From Ophioderma brevispina (Eukaryota > Echinodermata > Ophiuroidea > Amphilepidida > Ophiodermatidae): a stretch of DNA of 64,000 nucleotides. Each line of letters starts with the position of its first letter. The first letter of the stretch is position 1. Where the stretch lies: assembly GCA_023653785.1 (NCBI GenBank), contig JAMKCH010058417.1:89108-153107 (forward strand), read 5' to 3'. Positions 48,632 through 60,345 of the stretch are shown one piece after another. The translations under genes were made by a program, and so were the position numbers. The notes beneath the pieces were generated by a model. That model was given only the letters and a program-made list of their open reading frames with translations, had not been told where the DNA came from and made no database searches.

Positions 48632-49575
48632 CAGCGAGATATGGGCGAGTTACTGTTGCACCAATGGGCGAGTGAATGTTAGGACCATCTGGCGAGTTAC
48701 TGTTGGACCATTGGGCGAGTTACGGTTGGGACCAATTGGCGAGTTATGATTAGAACAATGGTTTTGTTTAATGATTTATTGTTTTAATGATTACTTTATC
48801 TATTTTCTTCATTTTAATACAAAAGGGTAGTGGAAAAAAACAAATTGGAAAAATTATTTTTAATACGTTAAAACAGTAATAACAGTAACAGTAACTCGCC
48901 AATGGTAAACAGAACTCGCCCAATGATCTAACAGTAACTCGCCCATGGTCGAACAGTAACTCGTTCCCTTCAGTGGCCTAACAGTAACTCGACCACTGAC
49001 TAACAGGAAAACTCGCCCCACCCATTGGCCTACCAGTAACTCGCCCACTGCTCCAACAGTAAATTAAAAAAAAATTTTTTATTTTGTGGGGGCTAACAGT
49101 ATTAGCCCACACGCCCTGCTGTTGGATCTTATGTTGCCTTCATCCTACCCTATAGTGCTACTCCTGAGACCATTTCAGCAAGTGACGTTTCAGCCTATAA
49201 TACAATTTGGTACAGTCTAACATTAACTCGCCCAATGGTCTAACATTAACTCGCCCATTGTTCTAAAAGTAACTCGCCCAATGATAGTAACTCGCCCAAT
49301 GGTATAACAGTATCTCGCCCATTGGTCCAACTGTAACTCGCCCATTGGTCTAACCGTAACTCGCCCATTGTCTAACAGTAACTCACCATTGTCGAAACAG
49401 TAACTCGCCCATTGGGTTTAACAGTACTCGCCATTGGTCTAACAGTAACTCGCCAACTGGTCTAACAGTAACTCGCCCATGGTCTAACATTAACTCGCAC
49501 CACATAACTTGACGATTTATCCATCCCACAATGATCATCTTTTGTACCAATCAACTAGTAACTCGTGGGGCCATG
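48632..49575. repeat. Head-to-head inverted minisatellite, 20-24 bp unit
   Basis: Units of GGGCGAGTTACTGTTGGACC run forward at about 48632-48765. Units of the complement (AACAGTAACTCGCCCATTGG) run at about 48884-49070 and about 49210-49500. The two orientations face each other across about 120 bp of AT-rich sequence (48766-48883). Units vary by substitutions and 1-3 bp indels, and there are no spacers of constant length, so it is not CRISPR. Confidence 0.9.
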
Positions 49576-49775
49576 TTGGGTCGATTGACTATGTCCTCAT
49601 CTTGTCTCAACTTGTTCTGTCATATTGTCCTGTCCTGTCCTGTCCAATTCATTTAATATTACATGTATATTGTTAGGTTGGGGCAGGAGTCATGCTCAAA
49701 GTTCAGTAGGACTTATTTTGGCCTCTCCTGCATTTGTTTTCATGTCACTTCAATTTATGACTGTAAAATTATTCT

Positions 49776-50114
49776 TTAAAGGGGGATGGCCCGATTTAAA
49801 GGATATGAAGTTTTAATCATGATAGATTGGCCTCACTCCAAAACCCCACCTGTTAAGTATTCGCGGCCGATATTTCAATAGTTTTGATACGAGGAGCTAA
49901 AACGTGATATTTTAAGCCCCATATGTAGTATGTGTAGAATAATATTTGGCACATTTTCGATCATAACTTCAAAAACCAACATCCTTTGGCTCTAAGTTCA
50001 CAGGGTAAATGAGAAAAAATGCAAGCTTTCTTCTGATACCAAAATGTTGACCACTTCCGGAAAATCTGGGCTTCTGGGGAAGAGGCTATTTAGCGATCGG
50101 GCCAGGACCTTTAA
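49776..50114. mobile_element. Element A, copy 1
   Basis: Bounded by TTTAAAGG and CCTTTAAA and related throughout to 53723-54075. Shared blocks are GGCCCGATTTAA, CACTCCAAAACC, TTGGGCTCTAAG-type, GATACCAAAATGTTGAC and GCGATCGG. About 340 bp, non-coding MITE-like family. The exon at 50254 begins 140 bp downstream, so it sits in an intron. Confidence 0.75.
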
Positions 50115-50253
50115 AGAATTTGTTATTTGTAATCGTAAATTATAATGTATTGGCTGATGGAAAATGATGATTACAACTATTTGAAATATATAATAAACAT
50201 ACAATGTTGTACTCAATCTAAATGCTTGTCTTTTCTCTCCTTAACTTTTGTAG

Positions 50254-50380
50254 GCGGATATTTCAGTGACCGGGGCTACAAGTGCACAGTATCCTTCAAT
50301 AAAATCAACAATGAATACTACAAACTCTATGTGGCGCTACAATTTGAAACCGAGAAGATGGCAAGAGAAGTGTATAACAA
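50254..50380 (+). CDS. Internal exon, unidentified conserved-looking gene
   Basis: A 127-bp open exon lies between a strong polypyrimidine tract with acceptor (TTTTCTCTCCTTAACTTTTGTAG, ending at 50253) and an ideal donor (GTAAGT at 50381). The frame is 2 bases, 41 codons, 2 bases. The peptide begins GYFSDRGYKCTVSFNKINN and ends with ALQFETEKMAREVYN. It looks like folded globular protein: mixed aromatic, charged and hydrophobic residues, with codon use unlike the surrounding AT-rich DNA. I do not recognise the family. Flanking introns carry element A (left) and element B (right). Other exons of the gene are not found in the window. Confidence 0.75.
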
Positions 50381-50456
50381 GTAAGTCAGATACAAGAGTT
50401 AACTACAATTGAATTTTGTTTGTTTTTAGTGTCACATCATTTTGTTTCTGTAGGAA

Positions 50457-51130
50457 TTTTTCTATTGAGCAGATCAATCCAGTAAAAGGATTAAAACTGT
50501 TACATGTAAATAGAAAATGACCACCTCCGCTATTGTATTTTTACCAGGGAAATTCTCTTTGGTAAAAATCCTTCTTTTGGAAGTATTTTGACAGAGAACA
50601 TACTGAATCACGCCAATAGAAAAAGCCCTGTTTCTGTCTCAGTGCGCATGCAGTAGAGAAACCGGAAATTTGCTGGGTCACGATATATGCGGCTTGCGAC
50701 AACATGCGCAGGATGATGCATATAACAGAGAAACGACAGGAACTACCATTTTACACCGTGCTGTGTTCTTCTTTTGCTTAACGCTGAAGCAACTAAGCAT
50801 CTCCAGCTTCTAACTTGCCAAACTTGACGTGAGCTGCTGGGCAAAATATCCCATGAATGAATCCAAAACCAAAAAGAAAGTCCTCGGAAAAATCATCAAC
50901 ATGGCGATACTTCAGGATCGTGCTAATTTGAAGGAGGTCAATATACAATGCTTATTGCTTAGTGGATTGACCCGTGAGTGATTTCTACCCAACAAATTTT
51001 GCTTGGATCAATGAAGTCGGTCATTTTCCCAAACGCTTGCACCAGTAGAAATACCCTTTTTCTCCACTATTGTACACTATTTACCGGGGAAATATCTTGC
51101 CGGTAAAATGCTGGATGCTCAACAGAAAAA
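50457..51130. mobile_element. Element B, copy 1
   Basis: The ends TTTTTCTATTGAGCAGATC and GATGCTCAACAGAAAAA are inverse with few mismatches, giving 674 bp. Internal blocks AACATACTGAATCACG, CCAATAGAAAAAG, CAATGAAGTCGG and CCAGTAGAAAT recur in copy 2 (53067-54240). Non-coding and TIR-bearing. It starts 77 bp after the exon, within the following intron. Confidence 0.8.
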
Positions 51131-51447
51131 TGCTATAATGTATGGTAGGGTTCTAACAGCATTCCAAACAAATTCTCAGCCTTCAAATATGTTTTGGGGC
51201 AAAATTTTGCATGTTCTTTTCAGTAAAACTGACTATTTTACAATTGACGTTTTAATTTATTATGGACCCAGCCTGTATAGTAAACAAACCATTCTGGTTA
51301 TCAGAGTTCATAAAGCAGACTGCAGAATGTAACTATGGCAACAGCAAACAATTTAAATGTACATGCATCAGAGGGCTTTGTTTTATGTGTAATGCTGGGA
51401 TATAGAAATGGATTGTAAAAGATGTGATGTTGTCACTTCATGCAAAA

Positions 51448-51648
51448 TACTGTAAAAGTAGAAATTTACGCGCTACATTAATTTTCGCGCGCTTCTGAGC
51501 TAGCGCGAAATTAAAAACCCGCGAAAATGTTTATTTTGTGTGTAGGTCTATGTAGGATAGCTGAAAAGAGCGAATTTAAAAACAAGCAAAAATGTTAAAA
51601 ATTGCTGAAACACAAAAAATTACACACGCAATTATCACTTTTACAGTA
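51448..51648. mobile_element. MITE with TACTGTAAAAGT ends, 201 bp
   Basis: TACTGTAAAAGT at the left and ACTTTTACAGTA at the right are exact complements. The interior has TTTCGCG/CGCGAAA inverted blocks. Elements with these ends are known to be widespread in marine invertebrates. Confidence 0.85.
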
Positions 51649-53066
51649 CCTCAATATTGATTAAACAGGCATTTATTGATCCATAATCTAGTTCATTCAC
51701 TTGCCTCTCAAAAGTTTGATATTTGTGTATCATCTGAACTATTTGTCTTTATGTATGCCAATAAAGCAAAAGATTTAAAGGTGGGTGACCTGATCAACAA
51801 TATTATCTCCCCCCCCCCCACTTTAATCCATCAAAATTGAGATTTTGCTATCAGAAGAAAGTTTATATTTTTCTCATTGCCCCAGTGAAAATTTTAAGCC
51901 CAGGAAATATTTCCTTTCGATGTTATGAACAAAACATATAATTCACACAGCAAATTTTAAAAAAAATGAAAATGCCACATCACAGTTGGCTGGGCCAATA
52001 GAACATTTTTTTAATTGCCTAAAGTATAAGTAAACTACGTGTATGTGGTTTTTTTTTTCACTCCTCCACAAGTTTTAGAGTGTAAATATAAATCTAAGAT
52101 CCTCTCTTTATGATTCATGCATTCCTTATTGCCTTGAAGTAATTGCACCTAATGTTTTTGTACCCTGTAAATTTCCACAATAAACCATTACAGAATTTTG
52201 CAAAAATTCAACATCTTTCAATGATTAACTAACTACTAACTCATTTTGTAATTTTATTGGTTAATTAACAACACTGCATCTGTACACACTTCTTTTAGTC
52301 CAGGAATGGACAAATAACTAGCAAAATGTTCTGACAGACAGAAACAGCCTTCAAAAATGCTTTGAAGTTTGGGCAAATTCTTTAAAAATAATAATAACCG
52401 AAGAAAAAAATCAAGATTAAGGAAAATATGATCTGAAGAGTCACCTTTGGAACTGCCCTGCCTTTCTTCTCCATTATGTTTTCTCTTTCAATTTAGCTTT
52501 GAGGACAGAAAATTGTAATTTACATTTACAAGAGAAAGAACTTTAGATTGTTGTGCTGTGTTTCAAATAATTTTGACAAAGTGGATAGAGCCCATACACG
52601 AAGACCATTATTGTAAAGCAAAAATTTAAGTGGTCTCGAGGGTGTGTATAGAATATACATGCAATCCACATTTCCATATCTGTGACCCTTCAAATGGAGA
52701 GAGAGAGAAAGAGGGACATTATATATTTTTGATATACCTATTTTTTTATTTATTGAAGCTTCTACAACATCAACCTTTAGACAAAAATATTAAAATCCAC
52801 ACAAAAAACTTGTGATTTTTTTTCAGTTTAAATTGTTGCAAAATGTTTATCAATGTTGCCTAAAAATACCTTAATTTTAATGTAAAAAAATGGTTATTAT
52901 TGAGAGGAATAAGCGACCATGTGCTTGAGGGGATTATACCCAGGGACTTATTGCGATGAAGATATATATGTACGACACATAAGCATGACAAAAATGCTTT
53001 GAGGTACAGAAAAAAACAATACTCGCGGGAGTGCGGATACATAAACCAGAGCTGTAACATAAGGCG
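51649..53066. other. Intronic/intergenic, no clear feature
   Basis: AT-rich sequence with a C-run at 51810-51819 and a short GA tract at 52699-52712. No exon with convincing borders. Confidence 0.4.
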
Positions 53067-54240
53067 TTTTCTATTGAGCAGTATTTTCCGTATCGAAATG
53101 GGGAAAATCGAAAGGATTAAATGGTTAATAGAAAATGACCTTTTCTGGGTATTTCTACTTTTACCGTGGTAAATTGCTCTCTTGCAACCATCATGTTTTG
53201 GAAGGATTTACAGAGAACATACTGTACCAGATCACGTCAATAGAAAAAGACCCCACCCACAGTGGTTCATGCAGTTGAGAAACAGAAAATTGGTCTTGGT
53301 CACTGATGAAGCAAGTTACATGATGGAGATCAACAATGCCACAGGTTGATGCATGGAGCGCCAAACGATGCAAGTGTCACAAAAAATGCTGTGCTCGTTG
53401 TGTTTTCTGAAGTATACGACGCTTTATAGTAGAAGTATAAGATCTTGCTTAACGGAAGGCAGATTTGGGCAAAAATATATACTCAACAACGTAAAGGAAC
53501 AAACTCACAATAGGCTTTGTCATTCTGGGGTCAATCCACAATGCAGTGCGATATGACCTGTGCGTAATCTCTACCAGGGCAATGAAGTCGGCTATTTTCC
53601 CGAATGCTTGGTCCAGTAGAAATTACCCTCTCCGCTATCGAACATTATCGTGTTTTGAGGAGTCCAAGTGGTGAAAATATAGGACCAAAACATGTAATGA
53701 TAAATTGGTGATTTAGCCCAAATTAAAGGTGGAGGCCCGATTTAAGGGATGTGAAGTTTTCATCTGAATAGAATGGCCTGCACTCCAAAACCGCATCTGT
53801 AAAGTTCCGCGCAAGTATTTCAATCCGTTTTAATGTGAGGAGAAAAACGCGATTTTGTAAGCCCATAGAGTACTGTGTAAATGAAGATGGTCGACCAAAA
53901 AATGGGGTACATTCGCTTATAACTTCCAAACCAACCTCCTTGGGCTCTAAGATTTCACAGGGTTAATATGAGAAAATACTAGATTTCTTCTTGATACCAA
54001 AATGTTGACACTGCCGGTTAAAATCTGGGGCTTCTGGGGACAAGGCTAGTAGCGATCGGCCCATGGGACCTTTAATTGGTCTCGTATGAGTTTTAAAATA
54101 TTGGGCTCGACTGGTCTTGCCCAATATTTTTGCAACTTCATAGTTGACCAATATATTTGGGCTAATCAATCCATTTTATATCAGTATTTACTGGGAGATA
54201 TCTCAAAGGTAAAAATTTACTGGATGATCAATAGAAAAAA
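53067..54240. mobile_element. Element B, copy 2, interrupted
   Basis: The left part, 53067-53645, matches 50460-51065 of copy 1. The right end, about 54180-54240 (ending CTGGATGATCAATAGAAAAA), matches 51075-51130. The intervening 530 bp (53646-54180) is absent from copy 1 and contains element A copy 2. Confidence 0.8.
53723..54075. mobile_element. Element A, copy 2, nested in element B
   Basis: Bounded by TTAAAGG and CCTTTAA and matching 49776-50114. An outer inverted pair (GATTTAGCCCAAATT near 53711 and ATATTTGGGCTAATC near 54153) suggests that A lies inside a slightly longer inserted unit of about 470 bp. Confidence 0.75.
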
Positions 54241-54263
54241 CCAATAGTCTTTGCAATAGGTAA

Positions 54264-54553
54264 GGCAAAAAAAAAAAACAAGTTTGTCTCAGCAGAAATG
54301 TGAAAAATCGAATGCGAAAGTTTTTTTTTTTTTTAGAAAAATGCTAATTAAAAATTTTTTAGTTGTTTTGTTTTAATGCATTTTTGGACCACTTTCAAAT
54401 TTCAGCAATTCGCGGCCAATTTTTTTCTGAAATTTTTTACAAAAAAATTTTTACAAGTGAGTAAAACTAAAAAAAAAAATTATGCGGTCAAAAAGGCAAT
54501 TTTAAACATAATGCGCGCGATCTCCTGAGACAAACTTGTTTTTTTTTTTTGGC
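54264..54553. mobile_element. MITE with 28-29 bp inverted ends, 290 bp
   Basis: The left end, GGC followed by an A-run then ACAAGTTTGTCTCAG, is almost perfectly inverse to CTGAGACAAACTTGT plus a T-run then GGCC. TAA flanks both sides, a possible target-site duplication. The interior is AT-rich and non-coding. It sits 24 bp after element B copy 2. Confidence 0.85.
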
Positions 54554-57440
54554 CTAATAGCCCACACATCTGTTGCACAATGTCAAGGTAACATTGATTT
54601 TCATGGAAGCGGTGCATTTCCAGAATTTGTGTAGTTGGTTAATAAAACTTTTAAACAATGCTTTATTGGAACAAAACGGTACGGTAATATTTTGATAGGA
54701 GGGATGATGAGCTGCATTCGGGCTTATAGTTTGCCATGCTTTCCGTTTCTTTCTATGAGATATTTCCTTCAAACATCGAAAAATAGGTAAAATTAGGTCC
54801 GAAAAACACAACATCAAAAAAATTATTTAAAAAAATTGAAAAAATACTTCGCAGCTGAATTCTTCCGAATATTCAATATTTCTGTTGCCAAACGTGAGAA
54901 AAGTATGAATGATTTTTCCTTGTATTATCAATTTATTTTTATATTTTGGAAATACAAAAAATGTCCATGAAAAACCTTGTTTATTATGTAATCCTTCACA
55001 AACCGTGCTAAGTTTGTAAAACTTCTACTAAGTTATTGATTGTGCATCTTATTCAAGGTAAACATAAGCGGCATGTTGAAATGGTGTTTTCTGCAGCTCA
55101 CAATGGGACTATCAAAAAGTCTTAAAGAAATGTTGAACTTCTTAAAAAATGCGACCTTTTTAAGGAAGTGTATATTACGTTATCCACATTTCTCAAAGAA
55201 CCAAAAAAGCTATTTAAATACTGATCAAGAGTGGCATAAAGACCACGTCATTTCCGACACAAAAAAATATATAAACTTTTCACAGGATCATATTAGTCCC
55301 AATGGGAAAAGTGGAAATGGTAAAAATGTTTTAACTAAATACGTATTGTGTAAATTACGTTATCGTGTATTACGTTGAATGCGTTTTAGTTACATAATCA
55401 ACTATAATTTGGCCATGCAATGTTTTGGTTGAATTATGAAATATATATTTAGAATAAATTTAGTAAAAGGTATCTCAATATTTGGTTATTATGAGGTCTA
55501 ATTTTTCAGGCAGAAATTCAATACTCAAGGATAAAGTAAATCAACTAAACAAATTGGAGCATATTTTTTTTTTTTTGTTTTCATTCTTGAGGTTCTTTGT
55601 TGGGAGTTCAATTAGCTAGCTCAAACTTTACCTTCGTACAAATAAAACTGTTCCCAGGAACCTATATAATAATGTCGTCAGTTGGCATATTTTTGTTGCT
55701 ATAAAATTTTGATAACGCTAATAAACCCTATTCTTTGCTGTAAAAAATGTTTGTGTGCATACTGTGCAGAAACGTATAAGGAGTGTTGTTGGCAATATTT
55801 TTCCTGTAAATAGGTATTGAGTACTTAAAGCACTATTAGCACGTTTTTAAATGTTTAAAACATAAAACATACAATTTTGAGACAATTTTTTTTTGGTGTG
55901 TCTTCCTCCAAAATGCACGTTTTCATTAAAAATTAATCAGTTATCATAATACAGGTAACTGATGCATGTCTCTACACAAACACACCCATATACCCAAAAA
56001 ATAAAATACCCATTATCATACACATGCATGTACCCATACAAGTACCTATATGCACATGCATACACACAAATACATAACACCATACAAAAACACACTCTCT
56101 CCCACATCACTAGCATACACCACACCACACTTGTAGTTTAGAGACTTGGTTAGGAACCAGAATGGTATTGTTTACAACTAATAGCTTAAAACATTTTAAT
56201 ATAAAATTAAGTGCCAATTAGGACAGGTTGTTTTATTTACAAAAAATTGATATGTCATTAAGCACACGGTGTTTTGAAAAATTCATTATGTGACCCGTAT
56301 TTGTCATTACCGTGAAAGTCATCTAATGGTTATCGATGAGATTGTCTTATTTTCTTCTCGTTTAATATAATTGAAATGTCCTGTTGCCACGGCAACCTTA
56401 ATTGATCTGCGTCCCAAGCAAGCAGTGGCTTGGGCTTGGTTTGTGACACAACTTTGATGATAAAGTGGTTCTTCTGGCTTGTAGGGTGTGTGAAGCTTGT
56501 TTTCAAGCTTGGGTAAAACTTGTTAATTGTGTTTATTACAGGGCATTGGAACTAAAAGCTTTGCAGTAGGTGGTTTATATGCAGCCAATAAGGCCCATGA
56601 AAGTCAATTCCGAGTTAGTGTGATTTAAATTGTCCTGGTGATGAGTGACTTTGTCATTTCATTATTTAACGAAACTTTCATTATTGATCTAAAAATAGTG
56701 CAAAATGGAAATAAATGCACTGAAGAAATTTTCTTGAAAGGCTGCAAGAAAAAAACCTGGTTACAACAAAAATGTTTCCAACGCTAAACCTGTGAAAGCA
56801 ACGGATTTTTTAAAATAGTGAATTATTTTGGCAATCTTGAATTTGACGCGGGTATTTCTTAGTCCCCCAAAAAAGCGATTGGCGGGGCGGCGTAACGATA
56901 AACTCAGAATCGACCTTTCGTTGCGCTACAAAATCTGAAATGTGTGTGTGTGTGGGTCGATGTGGTGTATGGTATTTAAAAAAATATTTCTGAATGCAAT
57001 TATTGATTGAATATTGAACTTCACACTCCACGTTAAAGTGTTTGTAAAAAAAAAAAAAAGTATGGGGGGGGGGGCGGGGGGGGTGCCATACAGTTAAAAG
57101 GGCATTGTCTTTGTGCATGATTTTATTTTGGAAACAAAAAGAGGCAGATTTGATGAATTTTACCAACCTACACAATTACAAACAACCAAAATGTGACGCA
57201 ACCAGAAATTTCGGGTTGTGGGGTGTCCTACAATTATATTGCTGTGATAACTAAAATAGAGGATTGCATAAAAAGAAAATCGAGCCCATCCCAAAATCAT
57301 ACCTTCCCTTACGGAAATAAGTGGTATTGGTATTTCCTCATTTAGAGTCCCATTTTCTACTTATGGACAGTAGATGTAGCGTGTGGACCGTACAACAATA
57401 GCGTTACAAGCAGGCACAAAGATAAGGTGTAATTTCCCCA
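54554..57440. other. Intergenic; simple CA/CATACA sequence
   Basis: 55970-56115 is rich in CATACACA-type simple sequence. A GT repeat lies at 56940-56954. A-run and G-run simple sequence lies around 57045-57081. No gene is recognised; the frame at 55040-55378 has no family resemblance. Confidence 0.4.
56383..56396. promoter_or_regulatory. X-box-like RFX site
   Basis: GTTGCCACGGCAAC fits the RFX consensus (GTNRCC, 0-3 bases, RGYAAC) with a 2-base spacer and is fully palindromic apart from the spacer. RFX sites often lie near promoters of ciliary genes. No promoter or gene is visible nearby, so function is speculative. Confidence 0.3.
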
Positions 57441-57442
57441 AA

Positions 57443-58065
57443 CTAGAGGGACTCGGTAAACCGATATACCGGTACTTTTCGGTGAAGCTAAGACCGGTAT
57501 TGTCGGTATGTTAATTTCGCGAATACCGATTTATAGATATCGGCATGGCACAAGGCGCAGCTGATCATGCGGTAGATTTTCCGGAAGAGAGCAGAGTTCT
57601 TTGAAACCCCGTTTCCGAAACACGCACGTAGTCTATACCTTCAAACATGCACTAAAAAATGGATCTATATGACCCCCATGCCTTATACCTACCTAATTCT
57701 ATGAGTGAGACCGTGCGAGTAACCATTTAGACCGGGGATTAAGCAGGCCAAGCTAAAATGCTAATGTTTACTTGATTGAAACCTAATGGAAAGACATGGC
57801 CTATAGAATAGTGTCGATTTCTGGTTAGCAAACTGCTGTAATTAACAAGGTAACGGGAAGACGGCCACATTGGAAATGAAAAGGCGGGGGGGACTTCCAG
57901 GTGTTATGCGCAATACTTCCGGGTTGCATTTATGACGGGGATAGACGCTCTGAGGCCGATAATTGGATTGGTTTCAAATTAAACTGGGGAAAAATTAGAT
58001 ACGGTAAAATACGGATATTAAATTGTCGGTATACGGTTGCGGTATTTGCGTTACGATCTGCCTAA
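57443..58065. mobile_element. Possible element with ACCGATATACCGGTA ends
   Basis: The left part (57455-57545) is rich in ACCGATATACCGGTA, GACCGGTATTGTCGGTAT and GAATACCGAT. The right part (57995-58065) carries TACGGTAAAATACGG and GTCGGTATACGG, roughly its inverse. Such ends occur in some hAT-like non-autonomous elements. Borders are uncertain. Confidence 0.4.
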
Positions 58066-58576
58066 CCCAAACTAGTGCATGTGGGATGGCCTCAATATAC
58101 CGTAGGATAAATAAAGTGAGGTGAGGGGATGTAGGGTCAGGGCATTAAAGGAAAATGTTTATTTTGTGAGGAACCGCTGTCACGATTTTTCAAAATTTTC
58201 TGTTTTGTGTACAAAAAGGCACAATTTCAAATACCAAATTTCCTGGGAAGATGCTTCCTGAATAATGTTTTCACACCACACACTCTTTGACAAAACACAC
58301 AGCTCTATCCCCCATTCCACAGAGTTGAGCCAGACAAGTTTAAATAGTTACCTGTAGGCATTGCATATGTACTGTATCCATATTTTACACTTCATATAAT
58401 CTCCTCATGTCATTCTTAATAGCTAACATACTGTACATATATATATTAGCAAGTCCGCAAGCCATGGTTCTAAAAATCTGCCAATTGTTAAGAATTGTTT
58501 CACAATTTCAAAAGTTCATTGTGCACAGTCACTGATCTTTGATGATGAATCAATAAAGGGTTTGATGGACTCGTAG

Positions 58577-60022
58577 GTTGCAAAGGGGTGGAAGTTTCCC
58601 CGGAATTTTGGAAATCTTTCCCTGAAACTTTCCCCGGGAATTTTGACAGTACCCTGGAATATTGGGAATTTTTGTCGGGAATTTTCAATTTTGAAAAAAC
58701 AAAATATTTCAGTTTTTTTAAAAAAAACATTTTGTCCCCAGGAAAAAATAAAAAACATGTTTGTTAGGGCCTTTTCTTTCAATTGTGGTACTGTGCTAAT
58801 ATGACATATTGCCCTATAGGCCCAGTTATAAAGGCTTTTTTTATCAGCAGAACAAAGTATCCTAGTTAGGGCACTTGAATCCAACACATAGCCAAACTCG
58901 TCGAAGGTCCCAATTGCATTCCAGTCACTACCACAAAAATATTTGTACAGTGTCTTGTTTCTGCTGACTATAATAGACCTTCAACTTTTTTCCATTTGGA
59001 AAAGTAGTGGTTTCTAAAATTGCGCAACTTGTTTTGATCATTTATTACCAAATTTTTACCAAACTTGAAGACTTGGTCCTATTTTGTTAAGTCATAATTT
59101 AACATTTTAAAAGTTTATGATACTGTAGTCATCACAAGATATTAACCATTCTAAAACTAACAAGGAATATTCAACAAATTATTAAAAGTGTAAAATAGCC
59201 TTCTTGTAAAATATCTTAATGCCCCTTTTTTCTTTGAATCTTGAGCAAGACTGTTTCATGTCATTGTTTATAAATACATTGTCATCCCTTAATCAACCTA
59301 AAATGGGCTACAAATAAAAAACTTGGAAATTTGGTTTACAACTGTGGCGTAACCAGGCCTTTGCAAAGGGGGGAAGAAGGATGCCGAAGCATTTTCTGAG
59401 GGGGCAAATTTGGGCCCTTCTCCATAACAACTTTACAAAAAAGGTCAGTTCATTTGTGGGGCTGGCGTGGGAGGGGAGCCCTCCTCTGCTCAGACCCACC
59501 CCCCCCCATTACGCCACTGTTTCCAAAAAAAAGCAGTTTTCAATTGGCTAAATTCCCACTGAATTTCAACTTTGTTACAGGAACATTCTTCCAATCACAC
59601 CCTTAAGTTGATTTTACGATAAGTTTCTCACTAAATCTAAGGTAAACTCACCATGGGGTGTTAAATGGTTTACCCGGATACAAACTACTACTACTAGAAC
59701 CAGATCTAGTGAGTGAATGGGAAATAACCTGGAACCAAACAATGTATTTTTTGTAAAGAGTTGGTGGTTTATTCATTTTCTTCAGTTGTTTTTAAAACCA
59801 TGGTTGTTTTATGCTAATATTTATGTTCTACTGTAGCATTCATTTCATTGTACCAGAGTTCCTATTATCCTAATCTGAACATAAAGGACCTTACAGTATG
59901 TATTTCATTTCAAAGATTGTTAATTCCCAAAAATTTCCTAAAATTCCCAAAATTCCCCGTTAATTCCCAAAAATTTCCATTGAAAATTTCCCGCTCTGAA
60001 ATTCCCGGGAATTTTGCAACCC
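58577..60022. mobile_element. DNA element with GGTTGCAAA ends
   Basis: The left end starts GGTTGCAAAGGGG with repeated CCCCGGGAATTTTG-type motifs. The right end has AATTCCCGGGAATTTTGCAACC in inverse orientation, with TTCCCAAAAATTTCC blocks. The 1.45-kb interior has no transposase, so it is non-autonomous. The smaller element at 59341-59520 lies inside it. Confidence 0.65.
59341..59520. mobile_element. Small element with GTGGCGTAA ends
   Basis: ACTGTGGCGTAAC at 59341 is inverse (one mismatch) to TTACGCCACTGT at 59509-59520. The 180-bp interior includes GGGGG and CCCCC runs. It is similar in style to 45340-45360 and to 46531-46772, and is nested in the larger GGTTGCAAA-ended element. Confidence 0.6.
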
Positions 60023-60039
60023 TATGATGGAGTGAAGAA

Positions 60040-60345
60040 AAATGGAAGAGATAATGGACAAAAGTGGACAAAAAAAGAGTTGAGGGAAAAGATGGGGTAA
60101 GGAAAAGAGGCAAATTAGAGGGAATAAGCAGATGGAACCGGAACGAAAGAGGTAGGTTAGAAGAGAAGGGGATAAGGAAAGGAGGAAAAGGGGGTAAGAG
60201 GAAAAGGGAGGAGGAAGAGGCAGAGAAGGGAAGAGGAAAAGGCGGAAGGGAATGGCGGCAGAGGTGGCGGGAGATAACGGAAGAAGGGGAGTAGCAAAGG
60301 GAGGCGAAGGATGAGGAAGAAAATAAATTTAGAGTGAAATTTTGT
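60040..60345. repeat. GA-rich purine tract
   Basis: About 300 bp of almost pure purine on the plus strand (GGAAAAGGGGGTAAGAGGA type). The Lys/Arg/Glu-rich frame at 60064-60294 is low-complexity translation. Confidence 0.9.

Noticed and set aside
48632..49575. Possible CRISPR-like array
   Set aside because: Short degenerate units in both orientations with no constant spacers; it is a minisatellite.
55040..55378. 112-residue plus-strand open frame
   Set aside because: AT-rich, Lys/Leu-rich, no family resemblance and no clear exon borders.
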